Below, one piece after another: positions 50,588-60,100 of a stretch of DNA of 64,000 bases. The DNA comes from Minicystis rosea (lineage in GTDB: Bacteria > Myxococcota_A > Polyangia > Polyangiales > Polyangiaceae). The DNA is taken from contig CP016211.1 in assembly GCA_001931535.1 (NCBI GenBank), positions 8,355,703-8,419,702 on the forward strand. The letters are read 5' to 3'. Position numbers and translations under genes: made by a program. Under the pieces are notes generated by a model. That model was not told where the DNA came from. It saw only the letters and a list, made by a program, of their open reading frames with translations, and searched no databases. Numbering within the stretch: position 1 is the first letter of the stretch; every line of letters starts with the position of its first letter.

Positions 50588-51574
50588 ATGCCTGACACCC
50601 ACGATGCCGGCGCCGATGCCTCGAACGACTTCGTCGAGGACATCGTCGTCATCCAGGAGACCGCCGGCCTGGTTCACCTCCTGCTCATCACCTACCCGCC
50701 GGGCGATTCGGGCAACGCGTCGGGCTATGTGTTCCGGCGTCCGGTCGGCAGCGACGAACCCGCCGAGAACATCCTCGCCACCAACGACACGCTGCGCCAG
50801 CTGTGGTGCTCGCCGCAGGGCCACGTGTGGGCGACGAGCAGCACCGGGCTGGTCTGGACCAGCGCTTCGGTCGCGTGGCCTGACGAGATGCCACCGGACC
50901 TGGAGCTCGACACGCCCGAAGGCAGCCTGACCTGGCACCACGTCGCGCTGCCGCCGCAGGAGCACAACGGCGCCCGCCCCAATCCGATGGCGATCTGGGG
51001 CAGCTCGGACGACGACGTCCACATCGCGACCTTCGGTGGCGTGCTGTACCGCTGGAATGGCCGCGATTGGTCGCAGTTCTATCCCGGCATCGGCGAGCCG
51101 ATCGGTGCGATCCGCGGCCGCGCCGCCGACGACGTCTACGCCGCCGGCTACCGCAGCACGCTGCTGCACTTCGATGGCAAGGGCTGGACACGGATCGCCG
51201 ATCCGGACGGCCCCGATGTCGGCGACCTGCTGGCGGGCATCGCCTTCGACGACGCCGGCGAGGTCTACGTCTGCGGCAAGTCGCGCGGCGGCCGCGTGCT
51301 GCGCGGCTCGGCGGCGCGGGGCTTCTCGGTCCTGGAGCGCTGCGACGCGCCGGTCATCGACATCGCCCGCGTGAACGGCCGAACCTTCCTGGCGGCGACG
51401 AAGAAGGGCGTCATCGAGCTGACGCCGCAAGGCCCGAAGACGCTGCGCGACGACATCGTGCCGTGGTCGGTCGTCGAGGGCGAGGGCCGCATCTATGTGA
51501 CGGAGACGCCGGGCGAGGCCGCGTACTCGGAGCTCGACCTCGCCACCGGCGAGTGGCACCGCCGGTACTACTGA
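50588..51574 (+). CDS. Beta-propeller-like protein
   Basis: 328 residues; AAAGGA lies 6 bp before the ATG at 50588. No signal peptide. The chain has five or six repeats of the type WGSSDDDVHIATFGGVLYRW, AADDVYAAGYRSTLLHFDGK and DAGEVYVCGKSRGGRVLRG, that is D-D-V-(Y/H) strands spaced ~45 residues apart. This is the pattern of YCF48/Kelch-like propellers frequent in myxobacteria. Function unknown; the lack of a signal peptide is unusual because most such proteins are secreted. Confidence 0.7.
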   Translation: MPDTHDAGADASNDFVEDIVVIQETAGLVHLLLITYPPGDSGNASGYVFRRPVGSDEPAENILATNDTLRQLWCSPQGHVWATSSTGLVWTSASVAWPDEMPPDLELDTPEGSLTWHHVALPPQEHNGARPNPMAIWGSSDDDVHIATFGGVLYRWNGRDWSQFYPGIGEPIGAIRGRAADDVYAAGYRSTLLHFDGKGWTRIADPDGPDVGDLLAGIAFDDAGEVYVCGKSRGGRVLRGSAARGFSVLERCDAPVIDIARVNGRTFLAATKKGVIELTPQGPKTLRDDIVPWSVVEGEGRIYVTETPGEAAYSELDLATGEWHRRYY

Positions 51575-51675
51575 AGCGGGACCGGACCAGACCTCGTCGG
51601 CTGGTTCGCCAAGTGCGCGAGCCTCACCGCCGACTGGACGAGGAACCACACGCGTGGACAGCACGCGTCGATGCC

Positions 51676-52995
51676 TCAACCCCGGAGCGCGGAGGGGTCG
51701 ATGCCGGTGCGCGCGATGAAGCGCCGGAGCCGGCTCCGCGAGAGACCCAGGCGGACGGCGGCGCGCGTGACGTTGCCGCGCTCGACCCGGAGCGCCGCTT
51801 CGATCGCATCGAGCTCCGGCAGCGGCGCGTCGGCGAGCTCCTCCTCCTCGGCGCCGGCGTCGAGCGCCTCGCCCGCGCCCTCGGAGAGATCCGCGGCCGA
51901 CACGACGCCGCGCCCCGCCGTCGCGGCGACGACGGCCGCGCTCGTGGCCTCGACGAGCAGCTCACGCACGTTGCCGGGCCAGGGGCGCAGGAGGCACGCC
52001 TCGACGAAGTCGGCGCTCGCCGCGACCTTCGCTCCCCCGGGCAACGCGGCGAGCGCGCGATCGATCAGGAACGGGATCTCCTCCCGCCGCTCGCGCAGCG
52101 GGGGGAGGCGCAGCTCGGGGCGGCCGATCCGGAAGTAGAGGTCCTCGCGGAACCGGCCCGCGACGACCTCGGCGCGGAGGTTCTTGTGCGTGGCCGTGCA
52201 GACGCGGACGTCGACGACCGTGGGCTTGACCCCGCCGATCGGCGTGACCTGCTTCGTCTCCAACACGCGGAGGAGCTTGGCCTGCACGGCGGGATCGATC
52301 TCCGCGATCTCGTCGAGGAAGAGCGTGCCCCCGTCGGCCGCCTGCACGAGCCCCGCGGCGTCGGCCACGGCGCCCGTGTACGCGCCCCGCTGCGCGCCGA
52401 AGAGCGTGCGCTCGGCGAGCTCCCGGGGGATGGTCGCGCAGTTGACGGCCACGAGCGGCCGGCCCGCACCGCCCGCGGCGTGGAAGGCGGCCGCGCAGAG
52501 CTCCTTGCCCGAGCCGCTCTCGCCCAGCACGAGCAGGCCCGCGGCGCTCGCGGCGATCGCGGCCGCGCGCTCGTGCACGGCGCGCAGGCTCGGCCCCCTC
52601 ACGACGCCGCCGGCCACCTCGACGCCCGCCTCCGCGAAGGGCAGCGCGTCGGCGACGGGCAGCAGGATCGTGCGCCCGATCCGCAGCACCGGGGCCGAGA
52701 GCTGCCGCCCGACTTGCACCTGCAACCCGTCGACGAACGTCCCGTTCTTGCTGTCGAGATCGCGCACGGAGAAGCGCCCCTCGTCGTACGTGACGCGCAC
52801 GTGGCGCCCCGACACCTTCGCGTCGGGGACCCCGAGGGCGTCGAGATCGTCGCGGCCGATCTCCAGGGCATCGCGCGAGAGCGGGAGCACGCGGCACACC
52901 GGGCGGCCGCACGAGAACACGACGACGACGCCCGGCTCCGCCCCCGGTCGGGCCGCCGGCGCGCCCTCGTCCTCCTCGAGGGTCTCGGTCTTCAC
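51676..52995 (-). CDS. FHA-domain sigma-54-dependent activator
   Basis: 439 residues from the GTG at 52995. Residues ~25-110 are an FHA domain (LEIGRDDLDALGVPDAK, VSGRHVRVTYDEG, DSKNGTFVDG) that binds phosphothreonine. Residues ~135-360 are the AAA+ sigma-54 interaction domain: Walker A GESGSGKE (158-165), GAYTGA (204-209; the usual GAFTGA with Tyr) and Walker B LFLDE (225-229). The C-terminus is a Fis-type helix-turn-helix (AIEALRVERGNVTRAAVRL, LSRSRLRRF). It activates RNA polymerase-sigma-54. It is divergent from a Ser/Thr kinase only 41 bp away, the likely source of its phosphopeptide signal. Confidence 0.92.
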   Translation of the reverse strand: MKTETLEEDEGAPAARPGAEPGVVVVFSCGRPVCRVLPLSRDALEIGRDDLDALGVPDAKVSGRHVRVTYDEGRFSVRDLDSKNGTFVDGLQVQVGRQLSAPVLRIGRTILLPVADALPFAEAGVEVAGGVVRGPSLRAVHERAAAIAASAAGLLVLGESGSGKELCAAAFHAAGGAGRPLVAVNCATIPRELAERTLFGAQRGAYTGAVADAAGLVQAADGGTLFLDEIAEIDPAVQAKLLRVLETKQVTPIGGVKPTVVDVRVCTATHKNLRAEVVAGRFREDLYFRIGRPELRLPPLRERREEIPFLIDRALAALPGGAKVAASADFVEACLLRPWPGNVRELLVEATSAAVVAATAGRGVVSAADLSEGAGEALDAGAEEEELADAPLPELDAIEAALRVERGNVTRAAVRLGLSRSRLRRFIARTGIDPSALRG

Positions 52996-53001
52996 GGGCG
53001 C

Positions 53002-53028
53002 AGTATAGGGAGATCGGCACGGTAGAAT
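53002..53028. promoter_or_regulatory. Pair of divergent -10 elements for leaderless transcripts
   Basis: The 41-bp gap has TATACT on the minus strand (53007-53002), 6 bp before the GTG of the activator gene, and TAGAAT on the plus strand (53023-53028), 8 bp before the ATG of the kinase gene. Both positions place the expected transcription start at or next to the start codon. No convincing -35 hexamers and no Shine-Dalgarno sequences are present. Confidence 0.5.
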
Positions 53029-53036
53029 CGCCTGCC

Positions 53037-54956
53037 ATGAGCCTCGATCCCGCCGGCGCGCCCTCCACGGTCCCGGACAGCGAAGAGCCCCGCGATCGCC
53101 CGACCCTCGGCGCCACCTCGGAGCAGTCGCTCTGGCGCGCCGCCACCGTCGCGGCCGACTACGTGGGGCCTCCCTTCGCCATCGCGGCGGACGAGGGCGC
53201 CGGCGCGGCGGCCGCGGCCGATCCCGCGAGGCGCTACCGGATCCACGAGGTGCTCGGGTCCGGCGGCATGGGCGAGGTGCGCCTGTGCGTGGACGAGGCC
53301 ATCGGCCGCGAGGTCGCGATGAAGACGCTGCTCGATGGGCGCGAGGTGGGGGCGCGCGCCACGCCGCGCTTCTTCCGCGAGGTGCGCGTGCAGGGGCAGC
53401 TCGAGCACCCCTCGGTCGTGCCCGTGTACGACGTCGGCGTGGGCGCCGAGGGCCGGCTCTTCTTCACGATGCGCCGGGTGCACGGGCCCACGCTGGCCGA
53501 GGTCCTCGACGGGTCGGCGCGCGGCCAGGGAGGGCACGGCGGGCTCGGGCGGCGCAAGCTGCTCGAGGCCTTCGTGCGGGTCTGCCTCGTGGTCGACTAC
53601 GCGCACAAACGCGGCGTGCTCCACCGTGACCTCAAGCCGGCGAACATCATGCTCGGCTCCTACGGCGAGGTTTACGTGCTCGACTGGGGCGTCGCCAAGC
53701 TCGTGACGGAGCACGCGACGGAGGCGCCGGTCACCGTGCCCGGCGCGCGCCACGACGCGCACGGCGGCGTGGTGGGGACGCCGGGCTACATGTCCCCCGA
53801 GCAGGTGCTCGGCCTCGACGAGGCGCAGGGCCCGCGCACCGACGTGTATGCGCTCGGCGCGATCCTGTACGAGATCCTCACGCTGCGGCCGCTCCACCGG
53901 GACAAGCGCGAGCGCCTCTTCGAGGCCACGCTCGCGGGCGTGGACGCGCGCGCGTCCGCCGTCGCCGCCGACGTCCCGCCCGAGCTCGACGAGGTGTGCG
54001 TGAGGGCGACGAAGGTGGACAGGGAGCAGCGCTTCGCGGGCGCCCGCGAGATGGCCGAGGCGGTCGAGCGCTACCTCGACGGCGAGGTCGACGTCGAGCG
54101 CCGGCGCGCGCTCGCGGCGGATCACGTGGCGCGCGCGAAGGATGCGGCGCGGCGCGCCGAGCGGCTCGCGGACGTCGCCTCGGCCGAGGCCGCGCGGGCG
54201 GAGGCGATGCGCGCGGTGATCCAGGCGCTCGCGCTCGACGCCGAGCAGGCCGACGCGCGCCGGCTGCTCGTCAAGCTCCTCATCGACGTGCCGGAGCAGT
54301 TACCGCCGAGCGTCGAGATCGAGATCGCGGAGGCGACACGCAAGGCGCGCGTGCAGACGGCGCGCTTCGGCGTCTACGCGCTCCTCGCCTGGGTCGCGAC
54401 CATCCCTTTTGCAGCGTGGCTGGGCGTGCGTGAGGTGCGATCGGTCGGCGCCACGTCGGCGCTCGCCGTGGTCGCTGCGCTCTACGCCGTGTGGATGTGG
54501 CGGACCGGCTCCACCCAATCGCGGCACATGATGCTGCTCGCCGCGCTGATCGTCGCGACCGCGGGCGCACTGAGCTGCTGGCTCGGGCCCTTCGTGCTCG
54601 CTCCCCTCACCGCGTCGAGCGCCGTCGCGTGGCTCACCTTCCACGCCGACCGCCGCGAGCGCCGGATCCTCATGGCGCTCGCGGCCGTCGCGATGCTCGT
54701 GCCCTTCGCGCTCGAGCTCTTGGGCTGGGTCCCGCGATCCTTCACCTTCGAGGCCGGCACGCTGGTCCTGCACCCCCGCGCCGTCTTCTTGCCGGAGATT
54801 GGGACCACGGTGGCGCTCGTCTACACGAGCGTCACGTTCTGCGTCCTCCAGCCCGTGCTGCTCGGCGGCCTGCGCGACGCGCTCAGCGCCGCCGAGCGCA
54901 AGCTCTTCCTCCACGCCTGGCGCCTCCGGCAGCTCGCGCCCGAGGCCGAGCCCTGA
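53037..54956 (+). CDS. Membrane Ser/Thr protein kinase
   Basis: 639 residues. After a ~65-residue N-terminal extension comes a complete PknB-type kinase domain: LGSGGMGEV, Lys96 in VAMKTLL, HRDLKPANIML (196-206), DWG (216-218, replacing DFG) and GTPGYMSPEQ. A coiled-coil region follows (RAKDAARRAERLADVASAEA), then five or six TM segments (RFGVYALLAWVATIPFAAWL, MMLLAALIVATAGALSCWLG and others) to the C-terminus, an unusual arrangement with no extracellular sensor domain. Active residues are all present. Divergent from the FHA sigma-54 activator, so the pair may form one signalling unit. Confidence 0.92.
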   Translation: MSLDPAGAPSTVPDSEEPRDRPTLGATSEQSLWRAATVAADYVGPPFAIAADEGAGAAAAADPARRYRIHEVLGSGGMGEVRLCVDEAIGREVAMKTLLDGREVGARATPRFFREVRVQGQLEHPSVVPVYDVGVGAEGRLFFTMRRVHGPTLAEVLDGSARGQGGHGGLGRRKLLEAFVRVCLVVDYAHKRGVLHRDLKPANIMLGSYGEVYVLDWGVAKLVTEHATEAPVTVPGARHDAHGGVVGTPGYMSPEQVLGLDEAQGPRTDVYALGAILYEILTLRPLHRDKRERLFEATLAGVDARASAVAADVPPELDEVCVRATKVDREQRFAGAREMAEAVERYLDGEVDVERRRALAADHVARAKDAARRAERLADVASAEAARAEAMRAVIQALALDAEQADARRLLVKLLIDVPEQLPPSVEIEIAEATRKARVQTARFGVYALLAWVATIPFAAWLGVREVRSVGATSALAVVAALYAVWMWRTGSTQSRHMMLLAALIVATAGALSCWLGPFVLAPLTASSAVAWLTFHADRRERRILMALAAVAMLVPFALELLGWVPRSFTFEAGTLVLHPRAVFLPEIGTTVALVYTSVTFCVLQPVLLGGLRDALSAAERKLFLHAWRLRQLAPEAEP

Positions 54957-54975
54957 TCGCGGAGGGGTCGTCGCC

Positions 54976-55929
54976 TCACTGGGCGGGCAGCGCGATCCAG
55001 TCGGCCTTCAGGTGCTGATCCCAGCCCGTGCGCTGGTCCAAGCGCACGAAGTTGGCGTCGAAGCCCGAGGTCGTGACCCCTCTCGCCGTCACGGCGAACG
55101 TGTCGGACACGGATTCGCCGCGCGGCGTGATGATCACCGTCGGGGCCGTCGAGAACGCGCTGGGGAAGAGCACGGAGCTCCCCTTGAACGAGGTCGAGCT
55201 GGTGCCGATGTCGGCGGTCCCGGTCATCGCGCCCGCCGTGTCCAGGTCGTCGGCGGCGTCCCAGGCCAACCAGTCGAGTCGGAGGCTCTGCCCCCAGCTC
55301 CCGCCGTCCCAGTCCGCGCGCCGGATGTTGGCGCTGAACCCGGACGTGGTCACCCCGGCCGTGGTCACGACGAAGGTGTCGAGGTTGGGCCAGCCGTGCA
55401 CGGTCACGACGACGCGGGGCGTGACGCCGAACGACTGGGGGAACGAGATGGTGACGTTGCGGACTCCGCCCGTCGCGTTGTCTCCGGCGGAGGCCGTCCC
55501 GGCCTGGACGTGGGTCTGCTTGATGGGCACGATCCCGAGCCAGCCAACCTGGAGCGTCTGCCCCCAGGACGCGCCCTGATCGTCCACGCGCCGGGCGTCG
55601 ACGTCGAAGCCGGACATGCTGACCCCCGTCGTCGACACGGCGAACGTGTCGCCGTAAGGGCCGCCCAGCGGGGTCAGGAGCGCGATCGGCGTCGCGCCGA
55701 AGCTGGGGTTGAAGCCGATCCCCACCTGCTTGGTCACGTTCGCGGTCGGCTGCGCCCCGATGGTCCCCACGCCGGCGTGCAGCGGGAGCGTGCTCAAGCG
55801 CGCTGCGCTCTCGCCTAGGGCCTCCGGCGCGCTGTCGCTGTCGGGGGCGACCACGCACGCGGAGGCGACGAGCGCCAACGGCGCGAGAGCGAAGGTGAAG
55901 CGTGCGGCGATCTTGATCGATGTCTCCAT
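54976..55929 (-). CDS. Lipoprotein with three H-type-lectin-like repeats
   Basis: 317 residues; GGAG lies 6 bp before the ATG at 55929, preferred over an upstream in-frame ATG. The signal IAARFTFALAPLALVASACV has lipobox ASAC. The mature part has three repeats of ~85 residues: GFNPSFGATPIALLTPLGG with GVSMSGFDVDARRV; SFPQSFGVTPRVVVTVHGW with GVTTSGFSANIRRA; LFPSAFSTAPTVIITPRG with GVTTSGFDANFVRL, each ending in a W-x-x-x-L/W-x-A-type strand (for example DWLAWDA, DWIAL). The F-P-x-x-F-x-x-x-P-x-V start and the W-I-A end match the H-type lectin fold, so carbohydrate binding is likely. Convergent with the kinase gene. Confidence 0.75.
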   Translation of the reverse strand: METSIKIAARFTFALAPLALVASACVVAPDSDSAPEALGESAARLSTLPLHAGVGTIGAQPTANVTKQVGIGFNPSFGATPIALLTPLGGPYGDTFAVSTTGVSMSGFDVDARRVDDQGASWGQTLQVGWLGIVPIKQTHVQAGTASAGDNATGGVRNVTISFPQSFGVTPRVVVTVHGWPNLDTFVVTTAGVTTSGFSANIRRADWDGGSWGQSLRLDWLAWDAADDLDTAGAMTGTADIGTSSTSFKGSSVLFPSAFSTAPTVIITPRGESVSDTFAVTARGVTTSGFDANFVRLDQRTGWDQHLKADWIALPAQ

Positions 55930-56166
55930 GGATGTCTCCGGTTTCGCCGTGCTCACGAGGAGCGCGGGCGTGATGGATGTTGGGCGGCGCCCTCCCCGTC
56001 GCGGTTCGTTGGAGCGCGATGACGGGCGCCGCGGGCGGCCTCAGCAGGACCTGTGCCGGGGCGCGGAATCGCTCGAGGCGCGTGGAATGCGCGAGAGATC
56101 GAGGCGAACCTCCTTCGCGCGGCGGCCGCCGGGCCACGGTCGGCCGCGGTCGGCCCGCGGTCGGCC

Positions 56167-56435
56167 GGCCCGGAACCCGTACGAGAAGCCGCGGAAGGTG
56201 TTCGCGCAGATCGCGTTCCGCACCTCGATGACAGCGCGCTGGGCAGGCCGGCGACGGTGGTCGGCCGGTGGCCGGCCGGCCCGGAACCCGTACGAGAAGC
56301 CACGGAAGTCGCTCTCGTCGATCGCGTCCCGCGCCTCGATGACAGCGCGCTGGGGGCCGGCGCCGGCTACCGGTCGGCCGGCGGCCGGCCGGCCCAGAAC
56401 CCGTACGCGTTCCGCACCTCGACGACAGCGCGCTG
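56167..56435 (-). pseudogene. Tandem remnants of a group II intron reverse transcriptase
   Basis: Three minus-strand copies of one segment: A (56241-56167) reads QRAVIEVRNAICANTFRGFS then YGFRAGR; B (56352-56278) reads QRAVIEARDAIDESDFRGFS then YGFRAGR; C (56435-56391) has a 30-bp deletion. The consensus of group II intron-encoded RTs in this region is QRAVVEVLNAIYExDFLGFS-YGFRPGR, so these are RT fragments. Copies A and B are in frame with each other (111 bp apart); C is out of frame. Each copy is flanked by GGCCGGCC-rich linkers. No other RT motif (for example YADD) is present. Confidence 0.6.
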
Positions 56436-56567
56436 GACGACCTCGATCCTCTGCGCCCGGTGGTGCCAGCGGCGCCACGCCCTCTCGCCTGAGCCCGTAG
56501 AGCCGCTCTTTGCGCGGCCTCTCGCCCCTCCCCTGCCCCGTCCGCGCCTATGCTTCGTCTACCACAG

Positions 56568-56659
56568 CCTCGTTACTCCCTCGTCACAGCCTCGTTGCTC
56601 CCTCGTTCCTGCCTCGTTGCGAACGAGGTTGTATCGTGTCAGAAACGAAGCTGTAGTAT
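56568..56659 (+). promoter_or_regulatory. CCTCGTT repeats and hairpin upstream of the small gene
   Basis: CCTCGT(T) occurs five times between 56570 and 56618, and the last copy pairs with AACGAGG (56622-56628) over GCG, making a perfect 7-bp stem. Downstream, TAGTAT (56654-56659) could be a -10 element; TTGTAT (56629-56634) is a poor -35 at 19 bp. Looks like an array of half-sites with one full palindrome, ahead of the ATG at 56685. Confidence 0.4.
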
Positions 56660-56684
56660 CCTCACAGCGAAGGGAGAGGGGTTC

Positions 56685-56978
56685 ATGGCCAAGGTCCTCC
56701 CCGGCTCCGGCATCGCGCTTTCCGGCGCCGTCTCCGGGCTCGTCTTCTGCCGTCGAGGCAATGGCGTGTACGCCCGCGCGCGCGTCATCCCGCGCGATCC
56801 GAAGAGCAAAGAGCAGCGCGCGCGACGCACCGCCTTTCAGGCCGCCGTCGCCGCGTGGCGCGCGCTCCCCGAGGCCGAGCGCGAGAGCTTCCGCAAGCGC
56901 GCCGCGCGCAGCGGGCGCACGGGATATCACCTCTTCATCGCGGAATATCTCGTGCGCACCGAAGCGCCGTCTCCGTAG
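56685..56978 (+). CDS. Small basic protein, phage-structural-like
   Basis: 97 residues from the ATG at 56685, with GGAG and AGGGG upstream. It begins MAKVLPGSGIALSGAVSGLV and has VYARARVIPRDPKSKEQRAR, then AAVAAWRALPEAERESFRKR and GRTGYHLFIAEYL. The order (SGxVGxxVFxR...RVxPRDPKSxxQ...W..L...R..W/F...GYxLFI) resembles small uncharacterised proteins of phage and prophage regions; this is recalled, not searched. The gene lies 146 bp before the large STAND protein on the same strand. Confidence 0.6.
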   Translation: MAKVLPGSGIALSGAVSGLVFCRRGNGVYARARVIPRDPKSKEQRARRTAFQAAVAAWRALPEAERESFRKRAARSGRTGYHLFIAEYLVRTEAPSP

Positions 56979-57124
56979 TCCGCGAATCCCCGAGGACGCT
57001 CCACATCATCGCTCGGCGCCGGCGGGCAGCGCCGGGGCATGGGCAGACGCAACGACGCTTTTCCCTCCGCCGCTGCACGAGCGTACTCTCCGGAGCGCGC
57101 TTTCGAGCCCCGTGGCGTGACGAC

Positions 57125-60100
57125 GTGAGCATCGATCCCGAGAAGACCCGCCTCGATCCCGAGCATCCCTATCCGGGACCGAGCTCGTTCGATGAAGAGC
57201 ACGCGGCGTTCTTTCATGGGCGCGCGCGCGAGGCCGACGAGCTGTTCGCGTTGGTCGAGCTGCGGCCGCTCACGGTGCTGTACGGCAAGTCGGGGCTGGG
57301 GAAGACGTCGCTCTTACAAGCCGGGCTCTTCCCGCGCATGCGGCGGGCGGGGCTCGTGCCGTTGCGGTTTCGGCTGTTGTTCGGGGTCGACGAGGTTGGG
57401 AAGCGGCAGCCGCCGCTGCCCGAGCAGGTGCGGCAGCGGCTGCGCGAGGCCACGCAGCGCGGCGAGATCGACGGGGCGCCGCCGCGCGAAGGCGAGACGC
57501 TCTGGGAGTACTTTCACTGGACCGGCTTCTGGGACGAGGCCGGCCGGCCGGTCACGCCGGTGCTGGTGCTCGATCAGTTCGAGGAGGTGTTCACCCTCGG
57601 GCGCGATCGCGCGGACGAGCTGCGGGCGCTCATGCGCGAGCTCTCCGATCTCGTGGAGAACCGCATCCCGGCGGCGCTGCGTGATGCGGCGGTGCAAGGG
57701 AACGCGCGCTTGCCGCCTTCGTTCGAGACCGCGGGGGCCAAGGTCTTGATCGCGCTGCGCGAGGATTTCCTGGCGCAGCTCGACGATCACCGGCCGCAGA
57801 TGCCGTCGCTCTCGGCGAGCCGCTACCGGCTGCGACCGTTGGGCGGGCTGGCGGCGCGCGATGCGGTGCTCGAGCCGGGGCGCGCGGTGGTCACCGAGGA
57901 CGTGGCCGCGCGCATCGTGCGCAAGGTGGTGAACGCGCCCGACGACGCGGCGCTCGACGGCATCGAAGAGATCGAGCCGGCGCTGCTCGCGCTCTATTGC
58001 CACGAGCTCAACGCGCTCCGCGTTCGGAGCCGCGCGCCGAAGATAGAAGCGTCGCTCTTGGCGGCGAGCGAGACGGAGATCCTCGAGCAGTTCTACGAGC
58101 GCTGCCTCCGCGGGATGCCGGATCCGGTGCGCCTCCTGGTCGAGGAGAGCCTGCTCACGCCGGACAACCGGCGCGACACGATCGCGCTCGGCCGCGTGGG
58201 CCACGAAGGCGTCGCCGAGGCCAACGTGCGCAAGCTCGTCGATCGGCGGCTGCTGCGCAAGGAGCCGCGGCTCGGGCACGAGTACGTGGAGATCGTCCAC
58301 GACAAGCTCATCCCGACGATCGCGAAGAAGCGCGACGTGCGGCAGCGCAAAGAGCGCGAGGCGGCGGCGCAACGCGAGCGCGAGGCGCAGGACGCCGCCG
58401 AACGCACACGTGAGGCCGAGGAACGCGCGCAACGCGAGGAGGCGCTGCGCGAAGAGGCCGAGAAGGAGAAGCAGCGCGCCGAGGCCGAGTCGCTCCGCGC
58501 CGAGGCCGAGAAGGCCCGCGCCGACGCCGAGAAGGTCCGCGCCGAAGAGGTCGAGCAACGGCGCGTGCTGGCGGAGAAGCTCGCGGCCAGCCGCTCGCGG
58601 CGCAACTTGATGCTGGTCGTGCTGGCCGCGGTGCTCGCGCTCGCGGCCATCGGCATCCCGTGGTGGCAGATCTGGAGCGCGAAGCAGGCCGCGCTGCGCG
58701 AGAAGCGATCGGCCGATCGGGCGCGCATCGAGGAGGACAAGAAGCGCGCGGCCGAGCTCTCGGATCTCGCGTTCCGCGCCGCGGCCGATCAACGCTGGGA
58801 CGACGTCGCCCGCATGCTCGCCTCGGCGTACCGCGCCATCGAGCATGCGCGCGCGCTGTACACCGCGATGACGCCCGTGAAGTCGGGTGCTCCGCCCGAG
58901 GGCATGCCGGCGGCGCCGCCGCTGCTCGCGTTGCTCGCGTCGCGCTTCGAGGCGATGGCCGGGCAGAGCCGCACGCTGTCCGACGATCCCTCGGGCATCG
59001 ACAGCTTCGTGCTCACGCGGGACGGGCGCACCGGCGCGGAGCTCGGCGCCGATGGGCGCACCGTGACGCTCATCGATCTCGCGGGCACGCGCGCCCCCAT
59101 CGAGGCGCAGCCGCCCGGCGTCGCCTCCACGGTCGAGAAAGAGCTCGATCCCGCGGCGGCCGAGCTCACCGACACGTTCTCGGGCGCCATCCGCGCGCTC
59201 GTGCCGAGCGGCGATGGCAGCCTCCTCTTCGGGCAGAGCGATCGCGGACAGGTCGTGGTGTGGCGCACGTCCGATGGCCAGCGGCGCCTCGGCTTCCGCA
59301 CGGGGCTCTTCCGCGCGCGGCTCGCCGTCGATCTCGCGGGGCGCCGCGTCGTGCTCTGGGATCGCGCCGCGAGCCGCGCCGTCACCCTCGCCATCGATGC
59401 CGAAGCGGGCCGCATCGGCGACGCGGTGGAGCTGCCCATCCAGCGCGCCAAAGGCAAGGCACCGGCGGGCGCCGGCGCGTGGACCAACGACAGCGGTTGG
59501 TTCGCCATCGCGCCCACCGCCGACGGCGCGCGCGTGGTCGGGATCTGGGACGACGCCTGGCTCCGCGACGGCAACGCGCGCGAGCGAAAGGTGCGGACCG
59601 ATCTGGAGCTGTGGGACGCGTCGAATGGGCAGCGCGTGGCGCAGGCGTCGTTCCCGGCGCGCGTGCGGGCCACATCCCTCTCCGTGCGCGGCGAGCTGCT
59701 GGCGGCGCTCTCCGACGACGGCGAGGTGCGCGTCTTCGGGCTCGCGGGCGACGGCATCGAGCCCAAGGCCGTGCTCCCACAGCGCGATCCCAAGGCCGAG
59801 TGGATCGCGTTCCAGGATCCGAAGCCCGAGCTGCTCACGCCCACCGAGAGCGCGGTCTCGCTGTGGGATCTCGCGACGCCGGAGTCACCCAAGCAGCGCT
59901 TCGAGCTCGCGCTGGGCGGCGCTCCGCGCCAAGCGGTGGTCGCGCCGGATGGACGCGAAGCGCTGGTGTGGGTCGACGACGAGGTCCGCGTCTACGATCT
60001 CGCGCTCGGACAACCGCACGCCGCGGCCACCGTTCCCGAGACGGATCGCCGCGCGAGCAGCGCGGTGCAGCTCCGCGCCAACGAGGACGCGCGCTGGATG

